A stretch of 64,000 bases of DNA from Rickettsiaceae bacterium (lineage in GTDB: Bacteria > Pseudomonadota > Alphaproteobacteria > Rickettsiales > Rickettsiaceae), in NCBI GenBank assembly GCA_024236375.1, contig JACKKP010000002.1, positions 62,001 through 126,000 of the forward strand, given 5' to 3'. A program made the position numbers and the translations under genes. The notes beneath the pieces were generated by a model. It made no database searches and was not told where the DNA came from. It saw only the letters and a list, made by a program, of their open reading frames with translations. This document shows, in pieces, positions 33,672-43,846 of the stretch (positions within the stretch are counted from its first letter, which is position 1; each line of letters starts with the position of its first letter).

Positions 33672-36313
33672 TTATTACCTTTTAATTTTATATAACTCTG
33701 CGCAGCTGCTACTCTTGCTATTGGTATCCTATAAGGAGAACAAGAAATATAATCTAATTTTATTGCTTCAAAAAAATCTATAGATGCAGGATTTCCAGCA
33801 TGCTCCCCACATACTCCAAAGGTAATATCTTTCACTTTTCTAGATTTATCTACAGATATTTTAATTAATTCTCCTACACCCTCTTGGTCGAGAACTATGA
33901 AAGGATCATATTGAAATATATTATTAGATAAGTAATCAGGTAGAAAAGATCCTATATCATCTCGTGATATTCCATAAGTAGTTTGAGTAAGATCATTTGA
34001 ACCAAAGCTAAAATAATCTACATGCTCAGCAATTTTATTAGATATTAAAGCGGCACGTGGTAGCTCAATCATGGTGCCTAATTTAAGATTGAATTTAACT
34101 GAATATTTTTGTTCTTTAAGTTGAACTATTTCCTGCAAATAATTTTTGATAAATAATAATTCATTTACCTCTGAGATTAATGGAATCATAATTTCCAATT
34201 GCGGCATTTGCTTTGCATCAGATTGAACCAAATAAGCTGCATCTAATATAGCCTCAATTTGCATTTTATATATTTCAGGAGTAGAAATACCTAATCTACA
34301 ACCACGATGTCCGAGCATAGGATTAGCTTCAGCTAATTCTTTTATCCTGCCTTCAATTTCTGCAAAACTTATATCTAAAACATTAGCTAATTTAATTTTT
34401 TCTTCTTCTGACGAAGGTAAAAACTCATGTAAGGGAGGATCAAGTAGTCTTAAATTTATTGGTTTACCATTCATAATTTTGAATAATTCACTAAAATCCT
34501 TCACTTGCATTGGTGCTAATTTTTTTATTGCTTCTTGCCTTTGCAAATCAAGTGGCGCAATTATCATTTGATGTATTAAAAAGATTTTTTCTTTGTCAAA
34601 AAACATATGTTCACTGCGAGCTAATCCTATGCCACAAGCACCAAACTTTAGCGCTAAACTAGCATCCAAAGGAGTTTCAGCGTTAGCTCGAACCTTTAAT
34701 CTTTTGATATCGTCACACCATTTTAATATAATCTCAAATGCTTCAGAAATTTTAGGCGTTATTAATGGTGCCCTACCTAATATTACTTGCCCCTTTGTGC
34801 CATCTATAGTGATTAAATCACCTTGTTTGATAATTAAACCATCTTGAGTAATAAATTGTCTGTTAATTTCATCGATTGATATATTATTAATACCACAAAC
34901 ACAAGGCCTACCTAATCCTCGTGCGACTACTGCTGCATGAGAAGTCATACCACCACGCGCCGTAATAATAGCTTGCGATACGTGCATACCTTTAATATCT
35001 TCAGGACTTGTATCATTGCGGACTAATATAACTTTTTGGTGAAAGCTTAATTCTTCAGCTTCTGATGAGGAAAAGACAGCAATTCCTGTAGCGGCGCCAG
35101 GTGAAGCAGGTAAACCTGTTGCGATCACATTATATTGTGCCGAATAGTCGATAGTAGTATGTAATAATTGATTCAGTGATTCCGTGTCTATTTTCAATAT
35201 AGCTTCTTCTTTTGTAAGTAAATTTTCTGCTACCATATCTACTAATATTTTTAAAGAAGCTGCTGCCGATCTCTTACCATTTCTGGTTTGTAATAAATAT
35301 AGTTTAGAGTCTTCAATAGTAAACTCGATATCTTGCATATCCTTAAAATATGCTTCTAATTTACTTGATAAATCTTGTAACTGCAAAAACTGCTTTGGCA
35401 TTATTTGTTGCATTGAATTTTTATCCGAAGAAACGACAAGGTAAGGAGTTCTGATGCCCGCTACTACATCTTCTCCTTGAGCATTTACTAAATATTCACC
35501 AAAAATCTGTTTTTCACCACTGATAGGATTACGTGTAAATATCACTCCTGTAGCAGATTGATCATTTTTATTACCAAAGACCATTGATTGAATATTAACA
35601 GCTGTTCCCATGGAATGCCTAATATTATGGATCGTACGATAAGCAATTGCACGTGAACTATTCCAAGATTTTAAAACTGATTTTATAGCAGCTATAAGTT
35701 GGTTAAATGGGTCAGTCTCTAGCTCCTGCCCTGTATATTTAAATATTATTTCTTTATATAAGTTAATTATGCGCTCTAAGTCATGCGCACTAATATCACT
35801 ATCTTTAGTGTAACCATTATCAATTTTACAATTTTCTAAAATCTCTTCAAAATGGTAACAAGGTATTTCAAGCACTACTGAGGCATACATTTCTATGAAT
35901 CTACGGTAAGCATCATAAGCAAATCTAGGATTTTGTGATAGATTAGCAATATTTTGTACAACTTGATCGTTAATACCAAGATTAAGAATTGTATCCATCA
36001 TACCTGGCATTGAAACTTCTGCTCCAGAACGCACGGATAATAATAATGGATTTAATCCTCCAAAAACTTTACCAGTTTCTTGTTCTAATTTTACAATATA
36101 ATCTTTTAATTGATTTATTATTTCAGAATCTAATGATGCAGGATTTGCAGAATATTTATGACATAAAGCAGAAGAAATGGTAAAACCAGGTGGGACCGGA
36201 AGACCTAATTGACACATTCGGGCTAGGTTAGCTCCTTTTCCTCCCAAAATAGATTGTGCGGCTTCAGCGCCTTCTACAAAATTTTGGCTAAAAAAGTATA
36301 ATAACTTATCCAT
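33668..36313 (-). CDS. ppdK: Pyruvate, phosphate dikinase
   Basis: Interconverts PEP and pyruvate with ATP, AMP and phosphate; here it probably works with malic enzyme for PEP supply. From ATG 36313 it has 881 residues, the family length. An upstream TTG at 36382 in the same frame would add 23 residues without homology. Domains in order: ATP-binding (GGKGANLARM at about 21), central phosphohistidine domain with GGMTSHAAVVARGLGRPCV (His at about 457), and the C-terminal PEP barrel with GTMIELPRA and FGSNDLTQTTYG and FGVCGEHAG. It overlaps prfA by 4 bases. Confidence 0.96.
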   Translation of the reverse strand: MDKLLYFFSQNFVEGAEAAQSILGGKGANLARMCQLGLPVPPGFTISSALCHKYSANPASLDSEIINQLKDYIVKLEQETGKVFGGLNPLLLSVRSGAEVSMPGMMDTILNLGINDQVVQNIANLSQNPRFAYDAYRRFIEMYASVVLEIPCYHFEEILENCKIDNGYTKDSDISAHDLERIINLYKEIIFKYTGQELETDPFNQLIAAIKSVLKSWNSSRAIAYRTIHNIRHSMGTAVNIQSMVFGNKNDQSATGVIFTRNPISGEKQIFGEYLVNAQGEDVVAGIRTPYLVVSSDKNSMQQIMPKQFLQLQDLSSKLEAYFKDMQDIEFTIEDSKLYLLQTRNGKRSAAASLKILVDMVAENLLTKEEAILKIDTESLNQLLHTTIDYSAQYNVIATGLPASPGAATGIAVFSSSEAEELSFHQKVILVRNDTSPEDIKGMHVSQAIITARGGMTSHAAVVARGLGRPCVCGINNISIDEINRQFITQDGLIIKQGDLITIDGTKGQVILGRAPLITPKISEAFEIILKWCDDIKRLKVRANAETPLDASLALKFGACGIGLARSEHMFFDKEKIFLIHQMIIAPLDLQRQEAIKKLAPMQVKDFSELFKIMNGKPINLRLLDPPLHEFLPSSEEEKIKLANVLDISFAEIEGRIKELAEANPMLGHRGCRLGISTPEIYKMQIEAILDAAYLVQSDAKQMPQLEIMIPLISEVNELLFIKNYLQEIVQLKEQKYSVKFNLKLGTMIELPRAALISNKIAEHVDYFSFGSNDLTQTTYGISRDDIGSFLPDYLSNNIFQYDPFIVLDQEGVGELIKISVDKSRKVKDITFGVCGEHAGNPASIDFFEAIKLDYISCSPYRIPIARVAAAQSYIKLKGNK

Positions 36314-36513
36314 TGATTCTTTCAGCAAAATTAAATTATTACGCTTATACATTATATTGATAAAATCTTCAACAGCAATCAAGGTAATACCAACATAAAC
36401 AATTTTTTAATTAACTAATAATGATAAATTTTGTATATTAAATTAGATTTTAAGATTGCGCTTTTTAGGACTATTGATAAAATTAGTTTTTAATAATTTA
36501 ATTATATAAATTA

Positions 36514-37851
36514 ATGTCAGAAATAATTACCAGATTTGCCCCCTCTCCTACCGGCATGTTACATATAGGCAATATACGCACTGCCTTAATTAATTACCTA
36601 TATAGTAAAAAATATGGAGGAAAATTTATACTTAGAATAGATGACACTGACATAGAACGTAGCAAAAAAGAATATGAAGAAACCATTAAAAGAGATCTAA
36701 CAAAATTAGGTATTATATGGGATGAATCTTTCAATCAAACAGATAAATTAGATAGATATAAAGTCATTCAAAAACAACTTCTCAAATCTGGACGCTTATA
36801 TCCCTGTTATGAGACACCTGAAGAACTTGATATTAAAAGAAAGATACAATTATCTAGTGGCAAACCACCAATTTATGATAGAGCAGCTTTAAAATTATCT
36901 GAAGATGAAAAAGCAAAATATGAAGAAAAGGGACGCAAACCACATTATCGTTTCTTGATACAACACCAAGAAATATCGTGGCAAGATATGATTAAAGGAC
37001 CAATTATTTATCACGGCTCTAATTTAAGTGATCCAGTAGTGATTCGTGCAGATAACACTATGACTTATATGTTATGCTCTACTATTGACGATATAGATTC
37101 TAAAATTACGCATGTAATACGTGGCGAAGACCATGTAAGTAATACAGCAATACAAATTCAAATGTTTGAAGCTCTTAAAGCCTTGCCCCCTATATTTGGT
37201 CATCTAAGCTTAGTCAAAAGTGAAGCAAAAATCTCAAAAAGAGTAGGAGGACATGATATAGATTCGATGTTAAATTTAGGCGATTTGCATCCCATGACCA
37301 TTAATAGTTTTTTAACTTTAATTGGCACATCACGAAATTTAATACCTTGTAAAAACATGCACAAATTACTTAGCGAATTTGATATTAGTCACTATTCCAA
37401 AAGCCCTACCAATTATGATCCAATTCAATTAGATGAGTTAAATCATAAGTTAATATTAGAATTAGAATATGCAGAAGTAAAAGACATCTTACAAAATTTA
37501 GATATTAGTGATATAAATGAAGAATTTTGGCTCACCATTAGGCCTAATATACAAAAATTTAGCGAAGTGAAAGAATGGCAGGCAATATGTTTTACTCACC
37601 AAAAAACCAGTCAATCTTTAAATCAAGAAATATTAAAAGCCGCCATAAAATATTTACCACTTCAAATAAATAGCGATGCATGGCAAGAATGGACCAGCAA
37701 AATATCTGAAACTACAGGAATAAAAGGAAAGGAAATGTTTATGACGCTAAGACTTGCAATTACCGGCAAAGAGAGTGGACCAGAGCTAAAAAATTTGCTT
37801 CCATTAATACCGCGCACAGAAATAATTAATAGGTTAGAATTTTATTTATGA
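36514..37851 (+). CDS. gltX: Glutamyl-tRNA synthetase (one GltX paralogue)
   Basis: Charges tRNA with glutamate. A 445-residue class I synthetase with FAPSPTGMLHIGNIRTAL (HIGH-type site, about 8-25) and KISKR at about 240 (the KMSKS-type loop). RIDDTDIERSKKEY and RGEDHVSNTAIQIQMF are family blocks. Alphaproteobacteria often have two GltX copies, because Gln-tRNA is made indirectly by a misacylating copy plus GatCAB; the other copy would be outside the window. Divergent from ppdK. Confidence 0.96.
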   Translation: MSEIITRFAPSPTGMLHIGNIRTALINYLYSKKYGGKFILRIDDTDIERSKKEYEETIKRDLTKLGIIWDESFNQTDKLDRYKVIQKQLLKSGRLYPCYETPEELDIKRKIQLSSGKPPIYDRAALKLSEDEKAKYEEKGRKPHYRFLIQHQEISWQDMIKGPIIYHGSNLSDPVVIRADNTMTYMLCSTIDDIDSKITHVIRGEDHVSNTAIQIQMFEALKALPPIFGHLSLVKSEAKISKRVGGHDIDSMLNLGDLHPMTINSFLTLIGTSRNLIPCKNMHKLLSEFDISHYSKSPTNYDPIQLDELNHKLILELEYAEVKDILQNLDISDINEEFWLTIRPNIQKFSEVKEWQAICFTHQKTSQSLNQEILKAAIKYLPLQINSDAWQEWTSKISETTGIKGKEMFMTLRLAITGKESGPELKNLLPLIPRTEIINRLEFYL

Positions 37852-37976
37852 TAATAATTGGTGACATAAAATATAGTTTTTATGCTACATAGAAACTGTA
37901 ATTATTTCGGTCTATCTTTTAGAAAAAAAGGTAATATAATACTACTAATCAAATATCTGAATATGCCACAATAGGT

Positions 37977-39524
37977 ATGAGCAAAAAAAATAATTTTGAC
38001 CAGCAAAAAGAACTAGAAGATAAAAAAAGCGCTGCACGTTTAGGAGGCGGGGTTAAAAGGATTGCAGTTCAACATAGTAAAGGTAAATTAACAGCTCGCG
38101 AAAGAATTGAAGTTTTATTAGACCCCGATAGTTTTGAAGAAACTGGGATGTTTATTACTCACCGTTGTGATAAATTCGGTATGAAAGAGAAAGAATTTGC
38201 TGGCGACGGAGTGATCACTGGTCACGGGACCATCAATGGACGTTTGGTATTCGTCTATAGTCAAGATTTTACAGTATTAGGTGGTTCCTTAGGGGAATAT
38301 CATGCTAAAAAAATATGTAACATATTAAATGCCGCTATTAATGCCAGAGCACCAATAATAGGGATTAATGATTCAGGCGGAGCTAGAATCCAAGAGGGTA
38401 TTGATTCATTAGCAGGTTATGGTAATTTATTTTATTTAAATGTAAAAGCTTCGGGATTAATCCCACAAATTACTTTAATAATGGGTCCTTGTGCTGGTGG
38501 CGCCGTTTATTCACCAGCTTTAACTGATTTTATTTTTATGGTAAAAGGTTCATCATATATGTTTGTGACTGGACCAGATGTAGTAAAAACTGTCACTTCA
38601 GAAGAAGTATCACAAGAAAAATTAGGTGGCTCAAAAATTCATACCACAAAATCTGGTGTAGCAGATTTAGCATTTGACAATGATATTGAAGCTTTACTTG
38701 AAACAAGAAAATTTATTAATTTCTTACCTTCTTCTAATGAAGGAATATTACCTACTCGAGAAACATCTGACCCTGCTGATCGCATTGATATGTCACTTAA
38801 CACTTTAGTACCACATATCGGCTCGAAAGCTTATGATATGAAAGATTTAATAAATCGTATTATTGACGAAGGAGAATTTTTTGAAATTCAACCAAATTAT
38901 GCCCAAAATATCATTATTGGTTTCGCTTATATGGAAGGCTCACCAGTAGGTTTCATAGCAAATCAGCCAATGTATTTAGCCGGTTGTTTAGATATTGACT
39001 CATCGCGCAAGGCAGCAAGATTTATTAGATTTTGTGATGCATTTAGTATTCCTATAGTAACATTAGTAGATGTACCAGGTTTTTTACCAGGTACACAGCA
39101 AGAACATAATGGCATCATCAAACACGGAGCTAAATTATTGTATGCTTACGCAGAAGCAACTGTACCTAAAATAAGTGTTATTACTCGGAAGGCTTATGGT
39201 GGCGCCTACATAGTTATGAATTCAAAACATTTATTAGGGGACGTTAATTATGCATGGGTCAATTCTGAGATTGCTGTAATGGGAGCAGAAGGTGCAGCAG
39301 AAATTATATTTAGGGAAGAATGTAAAAACCCTGAAAAGAAAAAGCAAATTATAGAAGATTATAAAGACAATCTTACATCGCCTTTTGTAGCTGCTGCCAG
39401 AGGATATTTAGATGATATTATCAGACCACAAAATACAAGACTTAGGATTTGTAGAGCACTTAAATATTTGCGAAATAAAAAGATCGACAGAATTTGGAAG
39501 AAACATGATAATTTACCATTATAA
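37977..39524 (+). CDS. pccB: Propionyl-CoA carboxylase beta (carboxyltransferase) subunit
   Basis: Moves the carboxyl group from biotin to propionyl-CoA to make methylmalonyl-CoA. A 515-residue crotonase-like fold protein with the two acyl-CoA carboxyltransferase halves: GGARIQEGIDSLAGYG (about 138-153), then AGGAVYSPALTDFIFM (about 173-188), and in the C-terminal half DVPGFLPGTQQEHNGIIKHGAKLLYAY (about 364-390) with RKAYGGAYIVM after it. Thirteen bases separate it from pccA. Confidence 0.96.
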   Translation: MSKKNNFDQQKELEDKKSAARLGGGVKRIAVQHSKGKLTARERIEVLLDPDSFEETGMFITHRCDKFGMKEKEFAGDGVITGHGTINGRLVFVYSQDFTVLGGSLGEYHAKKICNILNAAINARAPIIGINDSGGARIQEGIDSLAGYGNLFYLNVKASGLIPQITLIMGPCAGGAVYSPALTDFIFMVKGSSYMFVTGPDVVKTVTSEEVSQEKLGGSKIHTTKSGVADLAFDNDIEALLETRKFINFLPSSNEGILPTRETSDPADRIDMSLNTLVPHIGSKAYDMKDLINRIIDEGEFFEIQPNYAQNIIIGFAYMEGSPVGFIANQPMYLAGCLDIDSSRKAARFIRFCDAFSIPIVTLVDVPGFLPGTQQEHNGIIKHGAKLLYAYAEATVPKISVITRKAYGGAYIVMNSKHLLGDVNYAWVNSEIAVMGAEGAAEIIFREECKNPEKKKQIIEDYKDNLTSPFVAAARGYLDDIIRPQNTRLRICRALKYLRNKKIDRIWKKHDNLPL

Positions 39525-39537
39525 GAATTAGTTAAGG

Positions 39538-41535
39538 ATGAAAAAGCCATTATTTGATAAGATATTAGTAGCTAACCGCGGTGAAATAGCATTGCGTATC
39601 ATGAAAACTTTGCGAAAAATGGGTATTAAGTCTGCTGCTATTTATTCAGAAGCCGATACAAATTCTCCGCATGTACAATATGCAGACGAAGCATATTATA
39701 TTGGCAATTCTCCTGCTACATCAAGCTATTTATCAATAAAAAACATTATAAATGCTGTACGCCTGAGTGGTGCTCAAGCAGTACACCCAGGATATGGGTT
39801 TTTATCAGAAAACCCAAATTTTGCAAATATATTAAAACGTGAAGGCGTAATTTTAATAGGACCAAGTGCAAAAGTGATCAAGCAAATGGGCGACAAAATT
39901 GAAGCAAAGAAGATTGCTATCGATTCCGGGGTAAGTACTGTGCCTGGTTATATAGGTTCAATCAATAGTTTGGAACAAGCACTAGAGATTACTAAAAGAA
40001 TTGGTTATCCGATAATTATTAAGGCTGCTGCAGGCGGAGGCGGTCGAGGCATGCGCGTAGTAAGCAATGCTGAAGAAATGCAGCGCGCTTACGAATCTGC
40101 AAAATTAGAGGCTGAAAATTGCTTCAGTGACAGTCGTGTATTTATTGAGAAATTGGTACAAGCTCCAAGACATATAGAAATTCAATTACTTGCTGATCAA
40201 TATGGCAATATTGTCTGTTTAGGTGAACGTGAATGTTCTATCCAAAGATATCATCAAAAAGTTATTGAAGAAGCACCTAGTTCTTTTGTTGATGAAGAAA
40301 CAAGACAAAAAATCTACCAAGAATGTAAAAACTTAGCCCAGAAAGTAGGATATTATTCAGCAGGAACAGTTGAATTTATGATGGAAGAAAATAAGAATTA
40401 TTATTTTCTTGAAATGAATACCCGCCTCCAAGTAGAGCACCCAGTCACTGAGATGATCACAGGTTACGATATTGTTGAACATATGATCAAAATTGCGGCT
40501 GGCGAAAAGCTAGAATTTACTCAAGAAGATGTGAAGTTAAAAGGCTGGGCTTTTGAAGCGAGAATATGCTCTGAAGATCCTACGAGAGGATTTTTACCTT
40601 CTAGCGGCAGAATTTTAGAATATCAAGAACCACCTAAAAATAACCATATTAGGGTTGATAGTGGAGTGATTTCAGGTGGTGAAGTGAGTATGTATTACGA
40701 TGCAATGATTGCTAAATTATGTACTTATGGGGAAACAAGGCAACAAGCATTGGAATTGCTCAAAACTTCTTTAAGTTCCTTTATAATCCAAGGTATTTCT
40801 CATAATATCAGCTTTTTAGAGGCTTTAGTAAATCATCCACGCTTTGCACGCGGTGATATTAATACTAATTTTATTGACGAAGAATATCCAAATGGTTTTT
40901 CAGGTGCTACTATTACTTCTGAAATTAATAAAATATTCTTAGCAACTACGTTATTTGTGTTTCTGACAGAACAAAAAAGAATATCACGAATGCCTCATCA
41001 ATTGAATAATCAATATAGTAAAATAGGTACAAGATGGATTGTATCAATTGATGGTAAACAATTTCCTGTGATTATTAAATCTGTAGAAGATGGATATGAG
41101 ATTCGCCAAGAATTCAATAGAATTAGTATAAGAGGCAATTGGTCTATAGGCAATATGTTAGTCAGCACTACTGTGAACAATAAAAAAGTAAATGTAAAGT
41201 TAGAAAGAATTAAGACAAAATATCGTCTTAATTATGCAGGTGTCACTGTAGAATGCTCAGTTAGATCACCACGTCTTGCTGAACTTGAATCGTTAATGTT
41301 AAACAGAGTTGATATAGAAGAAAATAATGAGTTAAAAGCACCTTTATCAGGACAAATTATCAAAATTGCAGTATCAGAAGGTGATCAAGTAGTAAAAGAT
41401 CAAGAGTTATTAATTTTAACTGCAATGAAAATGGAAAATATTATTACTGCACCTAGAAGCGGTAAGATAGCAAAAATTTTAGTATCCGAAAATGATAATG
41501 TATATACAGGGCAAATTTTAATTAACTTTGAATGA
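39538..41535 (+). CDS. pccA: Propionyl-CoA carboxylase alpha (biotin carboxylase) subunit
   Basis: A 665-residue protein: biotin carboxylase N-terminal, ATP-grasp and C-terminal domains (about 1-450) with KILVANRGEIALRI at the start, IIKAAAGGGGRGMRVV (about 160-175), MNTRLQVEHPVTEM (about 297-310); then a BT-like linker; and the C-terminal biotinyl domain with the biotinylated lysine in TAMKMEN (about residue 630). The start has AAGG directly before ATG. Together with pccB it makes methylmalonyl-CoA from propionyl-CoA; mutase genes are not in view. The stop overlaps the ATG of the next small gene (41532-41535). Confidence 0.97.
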   Translation: MKKPLFDKILVANRGEIALRIMKTLRKMGIKSAAIYSEADTNSPHVQYADEAYYIGNSPATSSYLSIKNIINAVRLSGAQAVHPGYGFLSENPNFANILKREGVILIGPSAKVIKQMGDKIEAKKIAIDSGVSTVPGYIGSINSLEQALEITKRIGYPIIIKAAAGGGGRGMRVVSNAEEMQRAYESAKLEAENCFSDSRVFIEKLVQAPRHIEIQLLADQYGNIVCLGERECSIQRYHQKVIEEAPSSFVDEETRQKIYQECKNLAQKVGYYSAGTVEFMMEENKNYYFLEMNTRLQVEHPVTEMITGYDIVEHMIKIAAGEKLEFTQEDVKLKGWAFEARICSEDPTRGFLPSSGRILEYQEPPKNNHIRVDSGVISGGEVSMYYDAMIAKLCTYGETRQQALELLKTSLSSFIIQGISHNISFLEALVNHPRFARGDINTNFIDEEYPNGFSGATITSEINKIFLATTLFVFLTEQKRISRMPHQLNNQYSKIGTRWIVSIDGKQFPVIIKSVEDGYEIRQEFNRISIRGNWSIGNMLVSTTVNNKKVNVKLERIKTKYRLNYAGVTVECSVRSPRLAELESLMLNRVDIEENNELKAPLSGQIIKIAVSEGDQVVKDQELLILTAMKMENIITAPRSGKIAKILVSENDNVYTGQILINFE

Positions 41536-41852
41536 ATATAAATATTATGTATTATAACACAAAAACTTATCTTAGACTACAAAATTTAAACCATACTGCA
41601 ATAGATGCGTATGACGTAGAGGGCAAATTTGTAAGAAGATTAGAGCCAAAACTCCCTAAAACCTCAAAAAATGAAGATAGTCACTCAACCAATCAAAAGT
41701 GGTACAGTTCGCTAATACAAGATTTTTTTGCTCACTTTTTTGATGGTGTTAGTGAAGTGATGCTAATTGTGCCGGATACTTGCTACTCAATTTATAATAC
41801 TCTTGCACACATAGGAGAAGGAGCACAAGAAACTACATCAGACGATATTTAA
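41532..41852 (+). CDS. Small unrecognised protein coupled to pccA
   Basis: A 106-residue protein I do not recognise. Its ATG overlaps the pccA stop (ATGA), so it is translationally coupled to the carboxylase genes. It starts MNINIMYYNTKTYLRLQNL, then has a charged middle (about 33-52) and a more hydrophobic stretch WYSSLIQDFFAHFFDG with VMLIVPDTCYSIYNT (about 57-90). No signal peptide and no long membrane helix. The second methionine (MYY, residue 6) is an alternative start. It could be an accessory protein of the carboxylase or only co-transcribed. Confidence 0.55.
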   Translation: MNINIMYYNTKTYLRLQNLNHTAIDAYDVEGKFVRRLEPKLPKTSKNEDSHSTNQKWYSSLIQDFFAHFFDGVSEVMLIVPDTCYSIYNTLAHIGEGAQETTSDDI

Positions 41853-41938
41853 ATAACTTTCCTAAAAACTAGTAGGTTACACAAGGTAACTAGAGTTGTA
41901 TTATAGAAATAAATTTCATTAGATTTAATTTAAAAATC

Positions 41939-41959
41939 AAAGGGGTTAAACCCCTTTTT
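41939..41959. terminator. Bidirectional intrinsic terminator at the aspS stop
   Basis: AAAGGGG (41939-41945) pairs with CCCCTTT (41951-41957), with a U-run directly after the stem on the plus strand. It overlaps the TAA stop of aspS on the minus strand. It can end both the pccBA-41532 transcript (plus) and aspS (minus). Confidence 0.8.
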
Positions 41960-43772
41960 GTAACATAGTTTTAGCCATTTTATCTCTTGCAGAAGGAGAT
42001 AACATAATATTTAATTCTTTTAATTGTTTATCAGATACGTAACTAGGGGCTTTCATCATAATATCTTCCGCTTGCTGGTTCATCGGGAATGCTATAATTT
42101 CACGAATATTTGGTGTATCTGTAAGTAACATCACCATTCGATCGATTCCTGGCGCAATACCACCATGCGGAGGTGCACCATATTTAAATGCATTCAACAT
42201 CCCGCCAAATTGCTCTTCCACCTCCTGGCGACTATAACCAGCAATTTCAAATGCCTTATACATTATTTCAGGTTTATGATTACGTATTGCACCACTCGAT
42301 AATTCTATTCCATTACAAACTATGTCATATTGATAGGCTGTAATTTGCAGTAATTCTTCTTGAGTTGTAGCCTTATTTAACGAATCTAATCCACCTTGTG
42401 GCATTGAAAATGGATTATGGCTAAAATCAATTTTTTGAGTTTCTTCGTTCCGTTCATAAAATGGGAAATCTATAATCCAACAAAACTCAAATTTATTATT
42501 TGAAATTAACTCTAGTTCTTGGCCTAATTTAATTCTTACTTTTCCGGCCATTTTTGAAGCTGCTAATTTTTCATCACAGCAGAAAAATAATGCATCGCCT
42601 TTATTGATATTTGTTAATTTTTGAAGCTGTTCTAATTGATCAGATGATAAAAATTTAGCAATTGGACCTTTAGCTTCATTTGCTTCAAATTGGATGTAAC
42701 CAAGCCCTTTTGCCCCCTCATCTAATGCAAATTTATTCATATCATCGAAGAATTTACGTGATTTTGATGCAGCTTGTGGTGCTGGAATTGCTTTCACAAT
42801 TTTGCCCATATTGATGCTGTCTTTAAATAAGGTAAAGTTGGAATTTCTAAATATTTCTGTAACATCAGAGATTTCAATAGGATTACGTAAATCTGGTTTG
42901 TCCGAACCATATTTATCCATCGCATCAAAATATTTTATCCTTCTAAATGGTGGTTTTGAAACTTCTTTAGTCCCAAATTTAGTAAATAAATTATACATTA
43001 TGGGCTCTAATGTAGTAAAAATATCTTCTTGAGTAACAAACGACATTTCGATATCTAATTGATAAAATTCTCCTGGTGATCTATCTGCCCTTGCATCCTC
43101 ATCTCTGAAACAAGGTGCGATTTGAAAATATTTGTCAAAACCAGCAACCATCAATAACTGTTTAAATTGTTGTGGTGCTTGAGGAAGTGCATAAAATTTT
43201 CCTGGATGTAACCTACTTGGCACTAAGAAATCACGCGCTCCTTCTGGTGAACTTGCAGTAAGAATTGGAGTTTGGAATTCTGTAAATCCAAATTGGTGCA
43301 TTTCTTGCCTTAGATAAGCAATAATTTTCGAGCGTAATATTATATTATCATGTAATTTTTTACGTCTTAAATCTAAAAAGCGGTATTTTAGCCGAGTTTC
43401 TTCAGGCGCATCTTGATCAGGATTATTAACAATTAAAGGTAAATTTTCTGCTTCTGATTCCACTATATATGAATCTACTAATACTTCAATTTTACCGGTA
43501 TCAATTATATTATTAATAGTATCACCATTTCGAGCTACCACCTTCCCTTCAACCGTAATAACAGTCTCATAGCGCAAAAAACTTGCTCTATCTTTTAATT
43601 GCAAATCTTGATCACTAAAAACTAATTGAGTGATACCATAATGATCTCTAATATCAATAAATAATAAATTTCCATGATCTCTTCTTCTATGTACCCATCC
43701 AGATAGTTTTACTTTTTGACCAACATGCTCTATACTGAGCTCATTACAGTTATGGGTTCTGAATTTATGCAT
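41946..43772 (-). CDS. aspS: Aspartyl-tRNA synthetase
   Basis: A class II synthetase of 608 residues from ATG 43772. The frame stays open 59 codons further up, to 43949, but that stretch is hydrophobic junk overlapping rnd; MHKFRTHNCNEL is the family start. Features: an N-terminal anticodon-binding OB fold with LSGWVHRRRDHGNLLFIDIRD (about 24-44), motif 2 CFRDEDARADRSPGEFYQLDIEMSF, and motif 3 HGGIAPGIDRMVML near the C-terminus. The bacterial-type insertion domain is present. It may charge tRNA-Asn as well if AsnRS is missing. Confidence 0.97.
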   Translation of the reverse strand: MHKFRTHNCNELSIEHVGQKVKLSGWVHRRRDHGNLLFIDIRDHYGITQLVFSDQDLQLKDRASFLRYETVITVEGKVVARNGDTINNIIDTGKIEVLVDSYIVESEAENLPLIVNNPDQDAPEETRLKYRFLDLRRKKLHDNIILRSKIIAYLRQEMHQFGFTEFQTPILTASSPEGARDFLVPSRLHPGKFYALPQAPQQFKQLLMVAGFDKYFQIAPCFRDEDARADRSPGEFYQLDIEMSFVTQEDIFTTLEPIMYNLFTKFGTKEVSKPPFRRIKYFDAMDKYGSDKPDLRNPIEISDVTEIFRNSNFTLFKDSINMGKIVKAIPAPQAASKSRKFFDDMNKFALDEGAKGLGYIQFEANEAKGPIAKFLSSDQLEQLQKLTNINKGDALFFCCDEKLAASKMAGKVRIKLGQELELISNNKFEFCWIIDFPFYERNEETQKIDFSHNPFSMPQGGLDSLNKATTQEELLQITAYQYDIVCNGIELSSGAIRNHKPEIMYKAFEIAGYSRQEVEEQFGGMLNAFKYGAPPHGGIAPGIDRMVMLLTDTPNIREIIAFPMNQQAEDIMMKAPSYVSDKQLKELNIMLSPSARDKMAKTMLQKGV

Positions 43773-43846
43773 AATATTTAGTCTATTTCTGAAATTGTTT
43801 CTGTTAAGTTTATACAAAAAATAGTAATTTATAGCAATCAAAAATA

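Noticed and set aside
36314..36382. 23-codon upstream extension of ppdK from TTG
   Set aside because: The standard N-terminus of PPDK (M.KL.YFF....EG) begins at 36313; the extension is unlike any family member.
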